From contig NZ_KE340380.1 of assembly GCF_000413935.1 (NCBI RefSeq), forward strand, positions 682,001 to 746,000: 64,000 nt of DNA, written 5' to 3'. Positions 28,172 to 37,150 of this stretch are shown in pieces. The translations under genes were made by a program, and so were the position numbers. The notes beneath the pieces were generated by a model. That model ran no database searches and was not told the DNA's origin. It worked only from the letters and a program-made list of their open reading frames with translations. Position 1 is the first letter of the stretch; each line of letters starts with the position of its first letter. The DNA comes from Acinetobacter colistiniresistens (GTDB taxonomy: Bacteria; Pseudomonadota; Gammaproteobacteria; Pseudomonadales; Moraxellaceae).

Positions 28172-29203
28172 TTAACCACCCAGCATATGCATGCTGATTT
28201 TACGTGCTTGTTGATGCTGTAGTGCATGATAGCCTTTGGCCTTATGCCAAATATAAGGCTTAATTTTCTGATCAAGCTGTTGTAATGCGTGCTGTTTAAT
28301 ATCCAGATTGGACTGCTTAGCGGCTTCTAAATCAGCTTTGATATTAAGCCCTTGTTGCGCAAATAAACAGTTGTAGAGTTCACCCTGAGCCGTTAAGCGG
28401 ATGCGATCACAATCGCCACAAAAAGAATGCGTGATGGTTGAAATGATGCCCAGCTGATATTGACCATCCAGTTGGTAGATCCGCGCAGGTTCATGCTGTT
28501 GTTGCAAGACTTGAATAGCATAATAAGGTTTGAGTTGCGCTAGAATTTCCGCCTCGCTCACCACTGCTTGATCGGTCCAGTGCTGATCGCCATCCAGTGG
28601 CATAAACTCAATAAAGCGCAATGGAATATTGTGCTGTTTTGCCCAGCGTACCATCGGCAAAATCTGGTCATGGTTTTGACCCTGCATCAAAACACAATTG
28701 ATTTTGAATGGAAGCCCTACTTGTTTTGCTGCTTCAATACCATTTAGTACAGGCACAATATCTTTTTTAGTCAGTTGTTTAAATTGAATCGGGTCAAGAC
28801 TATCCAGACTAATATTCAGATCATCCAAGCCAGCTTGCTTCAATTGTTCCGCATACTTCGCTAAATAATGGCCATTGGTGGTGATTGAAATGCGTTTGAG
28901 TCCCAAAGCCCTGAAGGCCTGTAAATCCCGAATAAAATGCACCACACCTTGACGCATAAGGGGTTCCCCCCCTGTGATACGAATATTTTCAATCCCTTGT
29001 TGAACCATATATTTGCAAAATATCAATAAGGCTTCAAAACTAAGTAAATCGTGCTTTTTCATCCATTGCGGATGCTCAGGCATACAATAAACGCATTTGA
29101 AATTACAGCGATCCGTCACGGAAATCCGTAACTTACGCTTAATACGACCATACTGATCTTGCAAGATCGGTAAGCTCGTTTCAGGTCTCTCATGCTTCAT
29201 CAT
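28172..29203 (-). CDS. moaA: GTP 3',8-cyclase MoaA
   Basis: A radical-SAM enzyme that makes the first molybdopterin intermediate from GTP. The N-terminal cluster motif is CNFKCVYC after ISVTDR, the C-terminal cluster is FCGDCDRIRLTAQGELYNCLF, and the protein ends in Gly-Gly as MoaA must. About 343 residues. I used the ATG at 29203; a GTG at 29209 and an ATG at 29200 are equally open because no strong ribosome binding site is visible. First gene of the moa-moe operon. Confidence 0.93.
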   Translation of the reverse strand: MMKHERPETSLPILQDQYGRIKRKLRISVTDRCNFKCVYCMPEHPQWMKKHDLLSFEALLIFCKYMVQQGIENIRITGGEPLMRQGVVHFIRDLQAFRALGLKRISITTNGHYLAKYAEQLKQAGLDDLNISLDSLDPIQFKQLTKKDIVPVLNGIEAAKQVGLPFKINCVLMQGQNHDQILPMVRWAKQHNIPLRFIEFMPLDGDQHWTDQAVVSEAEILAQLKPYYAIQVLQQQHEPARIYQLDGQYQLGIISTITHSFCGDCDRIRLTAQGELYNCLFAQQGLNIKADLEAAKQSNLDIKQHALQQLDQKIKPYIWHKAKGYHALQHQQARKISMHMLGG

Positions 29204-29209
29204 ACGCAC

Positions 29210-29488
29210 TCATTTTGTGAATCTTTTACTGGGTTTAGCACAGCTTCTGTGCATCCTTGTTGTACTCATCACAGTGAATTATTTTTTATAGCAATAATTA
29301 TTCCAATCCCATAGCAACTTTATAATGATGTTGCTTATTTAATTGAATCAGTCAGTTTCAATCTACAAAGAAAAATAGCGCGTGTCAGCATATTTTTGTT
29401 CAGTTTATATTGCACCCATTGCAAACATGATTTAAGCAACATGTAAGAATTTGGTGCATTTCAACAGAAATATCAATAGGCTAATGGT
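29210..29488 (-). other. Structured AT-rich leader/promoter region of moaA
   Basis: No gene. Several short stems are visible: GCACAG-CTT-CTGTGC at 29238-29252, AATTATT with AATAATT at about 29277-29299, and GCAAC with GTTGC at about 29311-29331. They could form a structured moaA leader; I cannot say whether it is a Moco riboswitch. Confidence 0.35.
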
Positions 29489-31768
29489 CTAAGTTGTGAG
29501 CCGCTCCAAACGTACAGGCACATATTTATGATAGGGTGTCTTGGACAATGGATCACAATGTTGAGAAGAAGTAAGGCGATTCAATTGTGGCCCAATCGGT
29601 TCTCCACCCCGATAGCGTAATCCATATCCATGCGGCAACGACACCACGCCTTTCCGCATGCCCTCATCGAGTTCGACCGTGACCTGAATCTTGCCATGCT
29701 CAGAAATACAGTGCAGCATCTGTCCTGTTTCGACCGCAAAAGTCTGCGCATCTTCTGGATTGATCCTTAAACGTCCTTCTGCATCGACTTTACGCCAAGC
29801 AGGATCACGATAAATTTGATTGGCGTTATAACTACGGCGTTCACCCGCGAGCAAAATAAAGGGATATGCATCAGTTAAAGTCAAAGACTGTTGTTTTAAC
29901 TGAGCTAACTCGATAAACATTTCAGGAATTGCCAAACGAATTTTCTTATCTTTATAGGCGATCAATTCCCAAACATCAGCATAGTCATGTTGTGATAACA
30001 CCACGCCTGAACGTTGCTGCAAAATGTTCTGGAATAACTTAACACCTAGGTTTAAACGATTGCCAACATAGCCTGCTTGCTTTACCGCTTGGTAATGTTG
30101 AGCTGCATATTGCATACATAAGGGTAATAGCAAGGCAGTTGATGCAGCATCATTCGGCAAAGTTTTGCCTAAGGTTCGATATACAATTGACGCAGCATAG
30201 GGAATTAACTTTTTATTTTTCGCAAAACTGATACCTAGCGCACCGAAATAGGCAAGATATGCGGTATTGGCTGAATCTTTTTCTGCAATTTTACTCAATA
30301 TCGGAAATTGTTTAGGAATGACCTGCATGGCTTCGAGCAGACGGGTATAGATTTCCGCTTCAGGCAGGCTATTGCCTTGTGCCTTAAATAAGGGATGGCG
30401 TAAATGAAAGCCATTCTTCGGAAATTCCAGATTAAATCCTGTAAATTCCCACTTTTCAAATTGACTATGTGCAGGTAACACATAATGCGCCATCCGTGCT
30501 GTTTCAGTCATGGCCACATCGACCACCACCAAAAGCTCTAAGGACTGAAAAGCCTGTTCATAAGCGGCAGTATCGGGATAGGTCAATAAAGGATTACAGC
30601 TGTCCACAAACACCGCACGAACTCGCTTTTCCCCTGCTTTTAGAATCTCATCAGGTAAAATATTCGGAGGAAAGAAGCCTGAAATCGGGAACATTTTGTG
30701 GTGTACGGTACGGCGATATTTAGGATTACGCTCATCGGTATTACTTAAGATTGGAATAAACATGGTATGTAGATTATTGCCGCCCTGCTGACCAAAATTC
30801 CCTGTGAGCAAATATAAAAGTTTTTCCAGATAACCATTTAAAGTGGTATTTAAGGTATGTTGAATACCGAGATCAATTCGGACACAAGCACGTTGCGCTT
30901 TGGCAAAATCACGCGCAATCTGATAAACCAGCTCCACGGAGACATCGGCTTTTTGGATGTATTCTTCAATTGGAACCGCTAGAAAAGCTTGTTTAACCTG
31001 ATCAAAGCCATGCGTATGCTGCTGAATAAATTGCTGATCATACAGTTCTTCTTGCAATATAATAGCAATCATAGCGGACATCAGATAAGCATCTGTTCCT
31101 GGTTTTAATTGCACATGGATATCAGCTTGTTTAGCGGTTTCAGTTACGCGTGGATCAAACACCACCATGGTCCGATTCGGATCTTTTTTAATATGTTTTA
31201 AAGTGTCTCGTGCATTTGGAATCCCATGAGCCTGAAAAGGATTAGTGCCAATAAACAGCACATAATCTGCATGCTCTACATCTTCGGTGGTATGACACGC
31301 TTGGCTGCCAAACAAACGACCATTGACCCAGAAATCGCCCGTTTTTTCCTGCGCCAAAGAATTATAGGAATAAAAACTTTTCATGGCATAGAGCAACTGA
31401 CGACCATAAGCAGCACCTAAATGATTACCCTGACCGCCACCACCTACAGATGCAAAGGCAGTTCCGCCATAGCTATTTCGAATCTGTACAAGCTGCTCGG
31501 CAATTTCCTGAATGGCGTGTTCCCAGCCGATCTCTTTAAACGAACCATCTGCCTGACGTTTTAACGGTGAAGTTAAACGATCAGCATGTTGTTGGTAATG
31601 CTGCAAACGTGCGGCCTTCTGGCAGATATAGCCTTGCGAGAAAGGATGCTGATCATCACCTTTAATCTTCTTAAACTGGTTATCTTCAATTTCTACACTG
31701 AGTCCACAATTGCGTGAACACAAAATACAAGCGGTTACATCCTGTCTTGCTGCTGTTAGCGTCGTCAT
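29489..31768 (-). CDS. Molybdopterin-dependent oxidoreductase (BisC/FdhF superfamily)
   Basis: A 759-residue cytoplasmic Mo/W-bis-MGD enzyme. N-terminal [4Fe-4S] motif C-x2-C-x3-C in CILCSRNCGLSV with a fourth Cys in GYICQKAARL; then FIGTNPFQAHGIPNARDTLKHI and a C-terminal dinucleotide-binding domain (RINPEDAQTF, LPHGYGLRYRGG). A Cys in SQACHTTEDVEHAD may ligate Mo as in formate dehydrogenases. No Tat signal. AGGTGAG supports the ATG at 31768. Substrate unknown; the upstream MaoC-like gene hints at an acyl-type compound. It depends on the Moco genes downstream. Confidence 0.85.
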   Translation of the reverse strand: MTTLTAARQDVTACILCSRNCGLSVEIEDNQFKKIKGDDQHPFSQGYICQKAARLQHYQQHADRLTSPLKRQADGSFKEIGWEHAIQEIAEQLVQIRNSYGGTAFASVGGGGQGNHLGAAYGRQLLYAMKSFYSYNSLAQEKTGDFWVNGRLFGSQACHTTEDVEHADYVLFIGTNPFQAHGIPNARDTLKHIKKDPNRTMVVFDPRVTETAKQADIHVQLKPGTDAYLMSAMIAIILQEELYDQQFIQQHTHGFDQVKQAFLAVPIEEYIQKADVSVELVYQIARDFAKAQRACVRIDLGIQHTLNTTLNGYLEKLLYLLTGNFGQQGGNNLHTMFIPILSNTDERNPKYRRTVHHKMFPISGFFPPNILPDEILKAGEKRVRAVFVDSCNPLLTYPDTAAYEQAFQSLELLVVVDVAMTETARMAHYVLPAHSQFEKWEFTGFNLEFPKNGFHLRHPLFKAQGNSLPEAEIYTRLLEAMQVIPKQFPILSKIAEKDSANTAYLAYFGALGISFAKNKKLIPYAASIVYRTLGKTLPNDAASTALLLPLCMQYAAQHYQAVKQAGYVGNRLNLGVKLFQNILQQRSGVVLSQHDYADVWELIAYKDKKIRLAIPEMFIELAQLKQQSLTLTDAYPFILLAGERRSYNANQIYRDPAWRKVDAEGRLRINPEDAQTFAVETGQMLHCISEHGKIQVTVELDEGMRKGVVSLPHGYGLRYRGGEPIGPQLNRLTSSQHCDPLSKTPYHKYVPVRLERLTT

Positions 31769-31786
31769 TGGTCTCACCTTATTATT

Positions 31787-32662
31787 TTATGAATATTGGC
31801 CCATTAAGCAGATTTGCCCTGCTGAACCAACAACACGGAGATACTTTTGTTCCTGCTCGGTAATGGTTTCAACGCGGTTATGCTCTGAAGGAAGTTTGAC
31901 AGGTTTTAGGAATCGGACATCGATTTGCTGAACCGGTTCTGGAAGAAATTCAAAACTACGTGCAAATACCCCAAAGCCATGCAGCACTTTTTGACCAAAA
32001 CTTGACAGCTTGGCTAAGGGTGTAACCCAGTGAATCGGATTAAAGTCACCTGTGAGTAAGGCAAACTTCAGGCCATCATCTGAACGAGTCGACCATTCAC
32101 CTAGTGTGTGCCAAAGCTTAATGTCGCTGGTTTCAGGGCGTTTGGTTTTTTCAAAATGAGGTAGAATAAAAGCCATATGTAGTACCGCTTCCACCAGTTC
32201 AGGTTCAGCAATCGTACCAGTGGTAATTTGAACTGAAATACGTGCTAAACCATTACGTTCATCTACCTGCACGATCTTGGCTTGAATCATGAGTTTTTCT
32301 GTTCTTGGAATCTTGCCGTGAATTTTCAGGCTAACGCCCTGATTAATCACGTTACTCAATGGATAATGAGTTTGGAGCAATAATCGCGTTGCAAAGGACA
32401 ATCCCCATTGTGACACCATATGTGGCGGAATTGAGTCTAAATATTTATTCGAAGCTGCTCCACTCCATTGAATATAATGTTCAATCAAATCTTGACTCGG
32501 TGCATCAATCACTTCATTAATCGATGCTAATGACTGCCAGTCAACTGGAGCAATCTTTGTTTTTTTAAGACTGCGTAAGCCTATTTTTCCAAGTCCTGCC
32601 AAAGTTGCCTGATGTTCAAATAAAAATTGCAATGGAATCTGTTGGTAACGAATCGCAAACAT
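31787..32662 (-). CDS. MaoC-like hot-dog domain protein
   Basis: A 291-residue protein with two hot-dog folds. The second carries the hydratase-type motif FALLTGDFNPIHWVTPLAKLSSFGQKVLHGFG, with Asp and His of the R-hydratase/dehydratase family. AGGAG precedes the ATG. It lies 18 bases upstream of the molybdopterin oxidoreductase start and almost certainly shares its transcript. Enoyl-CoA hydratase or 3-hydroxyacyl dehydratase activity is likely but the substrate is unknown. The gap 32663-32856 holds its promoter region. Confidence 0.8.
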   Translation of the reverse strand: MFAIRYQQIPLQFLFEHQATLAGLGKIGLRSLKKTKIAPVDWQSLASINEVIDAPSQDLIEHYIQWSGAASNKYLDSIPPHMVSQWGLSFATRLLLQTHYPLSNVINQGVSLKIHGKIPRTEKLMIQAKIVQVDERNGLARISVQITTGTIAEPELVEAVLHMAFILPHFEKTKRPETSDIKLWHTLGEWSTRSDDGLKFALLTGDFNPIHWVTPLAKLSSFGQKVLHGFGVFARSFEFLPEPVQQIDVRFLKPVKLPSEHNRVETITEQEQKYLRVVGSAGQICLMGQYS

Positions 32663-32856
32663 ATGAAACTCCTGTTCCTTTTATTTTTCTCAGTTCTCAA
32701 ACCATAGTTGGGTTAATTCTAGTCCTGATTAGACAAGTCTGACATGGTCAAAAATCAATTAAGTTCCAAAATAGAACTCATTTAATTAAAGGTCAAGTAC
32801 ATTGGTCAGAAATTAACAACAAATAATCAGGTAATGCTAAGGCCTATTTTCCAACC

Positions 32857-33312
32857 TTAAATTTTTACATGGAGCAACATCTCATAAGCCACTATTCTTT
32901 CATTTTCAGTGACCACATCAACTACTTTAAAATTATGTTTTTTATAGAAATTAAGCGCTGTCGAAGTAGACTCTAAAGATATCGTCTGAATACGATTAGT
33001 TTTGCAATACTCAATCAGATACTTTAAAAGCTTTTCACCAATGCCCTGATTTTGAAAACTGGGTAATATGTAATTTAGAAACAAATTCCCATGTTTAGAC
33101 ATACATATAAATCCAACCACTTTTCCTGAAAAGTAATATAAAAAACAAATATTATTTTTAATCCACTCACTTACATTCGCTTCAGTTTTATTTTCTAACC
33201 AATGATGAATAATCGTGGCATCATCCCTATGATCAAGCGTACAAGAGAGAATACTTTGTTTTATAACATTAACAACTTCAAGCGAATGTTCATTTGTAGC
33301 AGATATAATCAC
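32857..33312 (-). CDS. GNAT family N-acetyltransferase
   Basis: A 151-residue protein with the GNAT acetyl-CoA loop LPSFQNQGIGEKLLKYLIEYCK at about residues 86-107 and the following SLESTSTALNFYKKHNFK. The GTG start has GAGG six bases upstream. Its base composition is visibly more AT-rich than the neighbours, which suggests transfer. No partner or toxin-antitoxin context seen; substrate unknown. Confidence 0.82.
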   Translation of the reverse strand: MIISATNEHSLEVVNVIKQSILSCTLDHRDDATIIHHWLENKTEANVSEWIKNNICFLYYFSGKVVGFICMSKHGNLFLNYILPSFQNQGIGEKLLKYLIEYCKTNRIQTISLESTSTALNFYKKHNFKVVDVVTENERIVAYEMLLHVKI

Positions 33313-33434
33313 TACTCACCTCTTATCTATAATAAGATTTATGACTTTGACGGAGTTCGCGATCAATACAACATCAAAAGTAAATTTTCTAGGCTGTACG
33401 AACCAACATCAATTTAAACTTTTTGAGTACCTGT

Positions 33435-34760
33435 ATGCAATCAGATCAAATTCAAAACCTTGTTACCCGTTACCCGATTGTTAAAGACCTGATCGAACTC
33501 AAAGAAAGTATCTGGTTTAACCCTGAGTTTACGACACTTGAACAGGGCTTGCCCTATGTGGGTCTTAATCAATCTGATATTGATGATGCCCGTGACCGCT
33601 TAGCACGTTTTGCACCTTACTTGATGGCGGTTTTTCCAGAAACGCTTGCAACGAAAGGTATTATCGAATCTGAGCTGATCGATATCCCAAATATGCAACA
33701 GCATCTTGAGGCTCACTTTAATCAAAAAATAGCTGGAAAGTTATGGCTTAAAAAAGACAGTCATCTGCCCATCTCTGGATCGATTAAGGCACGTGGTGGT
33801 ATCTATGAAGTGCTTTATCGGGCGGAGCAACTTGCTATACAAGCTGAACTACTCAGCGTCCAAGATAATTACACCAAGCTAAACAGCCCTGAATTTAGAG
33901 ATTTTTTTGGTCAATATAGTATTGCCGTCGGTTCAACAGGCAATCTCGGACTCTCCATTGGCATTATGAGCGCAAAATTAGGCTTTGATGTGACGGTACA
34001 TATGTCAGCAGATGCCCGCCAATGGAAAAAAGACAAATTACGTTCACATGGTGTAACGGTAATTGAATACGAGCAAGATTATGGTGTTGCAGTAGAGGCT
34101 GGCCGAAAAGCAGCATTAAAGAATCCAAATTGTTTTTTTATTGATGATGAAAATTCCAAAACATTATTCTTAGGCTATGCCGTTGCGGGTGAACGTTTAA
34201 AAAAACAATTGGATCAACAGCATATTATTGTCGATCAAGATCATCCTTTATTTGTTTATTTACCCTGTGGTGTCGGTGGTGGGCCGGGTGGTGTTGCATT
34301 TGGTCTAAAAATGGCCTTTGGTGACCATGTGCATTGTATCTTTGCCGAACCCACCCATTCGCCTTGCATGTTACTTGGTGTAGCCACTGGTTTACATGAT
34401 GAAATTTCCGTTCAGGATATTGGCATTGATAATATTACGGCGGCAGATGGTCTTGCAGTAGGACGTGCTTCAGGCTTTGTCGGCCGTGCCATGCAACGCT
34501 TATTAGATGGTTTTTATACATTGGATGACCAAACCATGTACTGCTTGCTTGGAATGCTCAACCAAGCTGAAAATCTACAACTTGAACCTTCTGCACTTGC
34601 AGGTATGTTAGGGCCAATTCTAGTCAGCAAACATCAAGCTTATATAGATTTACATCAATTGACTGAAGTACAGTTACAGCACGCCAATCATATTGTATGG
34701 GCAACGGGTGGCGGGATGGTTCCTGCAGAAGAAATGCAAAACTATCTGGCGAAAGCATGA
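33435..34760 (+). CDS. dsdA: D-serine ammonia-lyase
   Basis: A PLP enzyme that deaminates D-serine to pyruvate and ammonia. The 441-residue protein closely follows E. coli DsdA as I remember it: [46 protein letters not shown] with the PLP lysine, [16 protein letters not shown], and C-terminal [15 protein letters not shown] text. I used the ATG at 33435; a TTG at 33423 is less likely. Neither dsdC nor dsdX is adjacent; the LysR gene downstream resembles neither clearly. Confidence 0.95.
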   Translation: MQSDQIQNLVTRYPIVKDLIELKESIWFNPEFTTLEQGLPYVGLNQSDIDDARDRLARFAPYLMAVFPETLATKGIIESELIDIPNMQQHLEAHFNQKIAGKLWLKKDSHLPISGSIKARGGIYEVLYRAEQLAIQAELLSVQDNYTKLNSPEFRDFFGQYSIAVGSTGNLGLSIGIMSAKLGFDVTVHMSADARQWKKDKLRSHGVTVIEYEQDYGVAVEAGRKAALKNPNCFFIDDENSKTLFLGYAVAGERLKKQLDQQHIIVDQDHPLFVYLPCGVGGGPGGVAFGLKMAFGDHVHCIFAEPTHSPCMLLGVATGLHDEISVQDIGIDNITAADGLAVGRASGFVGRAMQRLLDGFYTLDDQTMYCLLGMLNQAENLQLEPSALAGMLGPILVSKHQAYIDLHQLTEVQLQHANHIVWATGGGMVPAEEMQNYLAKA

Positions 34761-34787
34761 ACCTAACTACGCTCAATATGAGCAATG

Positions 34788-34814
34788 AACAGAGAAGTTG
34801 CACTTCTCTGTTTT
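34788..34814 (+). terminator. Rho-independent terminator of dsdA
   Basis: AACAGAGAAG pairs with CTTCTCTGTT around TTGCA, followed by TT. It begins 27 bases after the dsdA stop. Confidence 0.85.
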
Positions 34815-34848
34815 CGTTTGAGTCACCCAGATTTTCTTTTGAGGTTGG

Positions 34849-35724
34849 CTAGACCATCAATTTTAATTGTTGAACGAAATGATGCATATTGCTCGCCCAC
34901 GTATTCAAATCACGATTGGCGATCAGATAGGTATTGATCTGAGCTGTAGCTGAGTCAATGGGATGAATCATTACACTTTGAGCAAAATGGGATTGCTGTA
35001 TATAGCTCATCGGCAGAATTGCAAGGCCAACATCTAAACTGACACAGCTAATAATGCCATCTAGACTCCCCATTTCAATCACATTGGCTGCGGGTAAATG
35101 ATGTGCAGATAAGAACTGATCAATGGCTTTGCGGTAGCTACAGCCCTGCTTAAAGGCAATGAACTTCTTTTGAATCAAATATTCATTTGCAAGTTGTGCT
35201 GGCGCATGCTTGGAAGAAATCAGCACCAATTGCTCGGTCCAGACATGTAAATTAAACATCCCGTCAATGGGTGCATGATTGGCCACAAATGCACAGTCCA
35301 ATTTAGAGGTGGTCACTAAATTAATTAAGTCCCGGCTTGGTGCAGTGCTGAGCGAAAACGGAAAGTTGGGCGCATGTTGCTGTAAATTCCGAAATAAAGA
35401 GGGTAATCGAACTGCTGCCGTGGTCTCCATACTCCCAATTTCCAAAGGGAGATTGACTGCAAGATGATGACTGGAAAAACTATCAAGCAGCTCTTTTTGT
35501 AGATGCAGCATTTTTTCAGCATAACCATACAGCTGCTGCCCAGCTCTGGTGGGTTGGATGGGGCTCTGCCGATGAAGCAACTCAACATTCAATTCTGTTT
35601 CCAGTTTTTTGATATGACTGGTGACATTGGATTGTACGGTATAGAGTGTTTTTGCCGCCTCGGAAAAACTTCCTAACTTCACCACCATCATAAAAATTTC
35701 TAAAGACTTAATCTGCATCGCCAT
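34849..35724 (-). CDS. LysR family transcriptional regulator
   Basis: About 291 residues. N-terminal winged helix at about residues 5-62 (LEIFMMVVKLGSFSEAAKTLYTVQSNVTSHIKKLETEL), then a periplasmic-binding-like effector domain (LPLEIGSMETTAAVRLP, LDCAFVANHAPIDG). It is divergent from the MFS carrier at 35972, the usual LysR layout, so it probably controls that gene. Start is uncertain among 35727 (GTG), 35724 and 35718. Confidence 0.88.
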   Translation of the reverse strand: MAMQIKSLEIFMMVVKLGSFSEAAKTLYTVQSNVTSHIKKLETELNVELLHRQSPIQPTRAGQQLYGYAEKMLHLQKELLDSFSSHHLAVNLPLEIGSMETTAAVRLPSLFRNLQQHAPNFPFSLSTAPSRDLINLVTTSKLDCAFVANHAPIDGMFNLHVWTEQLVLISSKHAPAQLANEYLIQKKFIAFKQGCSYRKAIDQFLSAHHLPAANVIEMGSLDGIISCVSLDVGLAILPMSYIQQSHFAQSVMIHPIDSATAQINTYLIANRDLNTWASNMHHFVQQLKLMV

Positions 35725-35826
35725 CACTATTAGAGATAGTTTGTATCAATTCAAATCATTTTACATGATTCATGACACTTGTTTTAATATTCCTTGATTT
35801 CTCAAAACTCAAAGATGATTTAAACA

Positions 35827-35952
35827 ATGAGTGGCTCTAAACTTCTATTTTTGATCTGTATTTTAAGTTTCTTTAGCTATGGACTTTATTTACTAGACTA
35901 CAAATTTCTTACCAAAGTACCACCTCTAGAACACATGCATCATAGTGACTAA
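35827..35952 (+). CDS. Possible small membrane protein of 41 residues
   Basis: An open frame between lysR and the MFS gene: MSGSKLLFLICILSFFSYGL, then a short polar tail ending LEHMHHSD. One hydrophobic helix covers residues 5-23. It ends 20 bases before the MFS start on the same strand. The ribosome binding site is weak, so this could be a chance frame; the composition and position make it worth recording. Confidence 0.4.
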   Translation: MSGSKLLFLICILSFFSYGLYLLDYKFLTKVPPLEHMHHSD

Positions 35953-35971
35953 GGGTTGGAGTAAGCACGCC

Positions 35972-37123
35972 ATGACAGACCTAGGAAAAAACAACAACAG
36001 CTCACTACAATCAGCAATCTGTGCAGCGCTGATTATGGCAATTGGCATGGGGTTCGGGCGCTTTGCTTTTACTGCGGTCTACCCACATATGATTGATGAA
36101 GGCATCTTCAATCTACAGCATGCCAGTTTGGCTGCCTCAGCGAACTATGCGGGCTATTTATTTGGGGCTTTATTCGCGATCAGGCTTAAATCACAACAGA
36201 GCTATCTCGGTAGTATTGTCGCCACTGTCGGTACAGTAGTTTGTCTGATCCTGCTTGCCTACATTAACACGATTAACCTGATCATCTTGATTCGTGGTCT
36301 GGCGGGCATTTTTAGCGCCTTCGCCATGGTGTCAGCCTCATTATGGCTGCTTGAACAGCAGAGACAAACACATCAAGCCCCTATTTTATATGCTGGGGTT
36401 GGTCTCGGTATTGCCCTCTCTGCCGAGCTTTTGTTTTTTGGCACGCATCTGGGTTGGCACAGCAAAATACTGTGGTTATTGCTCGGTATATCCAGTTTGG
36501 TTCTTGGCTGCATCTCCATGTTTGGCTTATCACGGGCTCAACCCAATGCTATTTCAGCTCAGAATACCTTCAATACCAATAGAAAAATCCCCCATGCTTA
36601 CGCTCTGATTATCATTTATGCCTTGGCGGGTTTTGGCTACATCATTACCGCAACCTATTTACCATTGTTAGTCAAAAATGTACTTCCCAATATTGATGCA
36701 GCACAAATCTGGGCAATCTTTGGCTTGGGTGCAATTCCTTCCTGTTTTTTCTGGCATCGTATCCATCAAAATTTTGGTACACAAATCGCCTTATCCTCAA
36801 ACTTAGGTTTACAGGCATTCGGTGTGGTATTGCCAATTATTCTGCCAACAACTTTGGGTTATTTGCTCAGTGCATTTTTGGTCGGGGCAACCTTTATGGG
36901 TACTGTCACAATTGCCATGCCCATCGCACAGCGAATCGCCCGTCAAACACAAAATAATTTAATTGCCCTGATGACAGTTGTCTATGGCATAGGTCAAATC
37001 ATTGGCCCAATGGTGTCAAACGCTTTATTTTCTATTCATCATACCTTCAACAGTTCACTGCTGACCGCCTGTATCGCTTTGTTGCTCGCAACTGCAATCA
37101 GCCTAGAAAGCGACTTAATTTAA
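35972..37123 (+). CDS. YbfB/YjiJ-type MFS transporter
   Basis: A 383-residue inner-membrane carrier with about twelve helices, beginning SAICAALIMAIGMGFGRFAFTAVYPHMIDEG, which is typical of the YbfB/YjiJ group. GGAG lies ten bases before the ATG at 35972; an upstream GTG at 35945 would only add nine residues. Divergent from the LysR gene. Substrate unknown. Confidence 0.85.
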   Translation: MTDLGKNNNSSLQSAICAALIMAIGMGFGRFAFTAVYPHMIDEGIFNLQHASLAASANYAGYLFGALFAIRLKSQQSYLGSIVATVGTVVCLILLAYINTINLIILIRGLAGIFSAFAMVSASLWLLEQQRQTHQAPILYAGVGLGIALSAELLFFGTHLGWHSKILWLLLGISSLVLGCISMFGLSRAQPNAISAQNTFNTNRKIPHAYALIIIYALAGFGYIITATYLPLLVKNVLPNIDAAQIWAIFGLGAIPSCFFWHRIHQNFGTQIALSSNLGLQAFGVVLPIILPTTLGYLLSAFLVGATFMGTVTIAMPIAQRIARQTQNNLIALMTVVYGIGQIIGPMVSNALFSIHHTFNSSLLTACIALLLATAISLESDLI

Positions 37124-37150
37124 GTTTTAAAAACAAGCTATCGATTCAAG

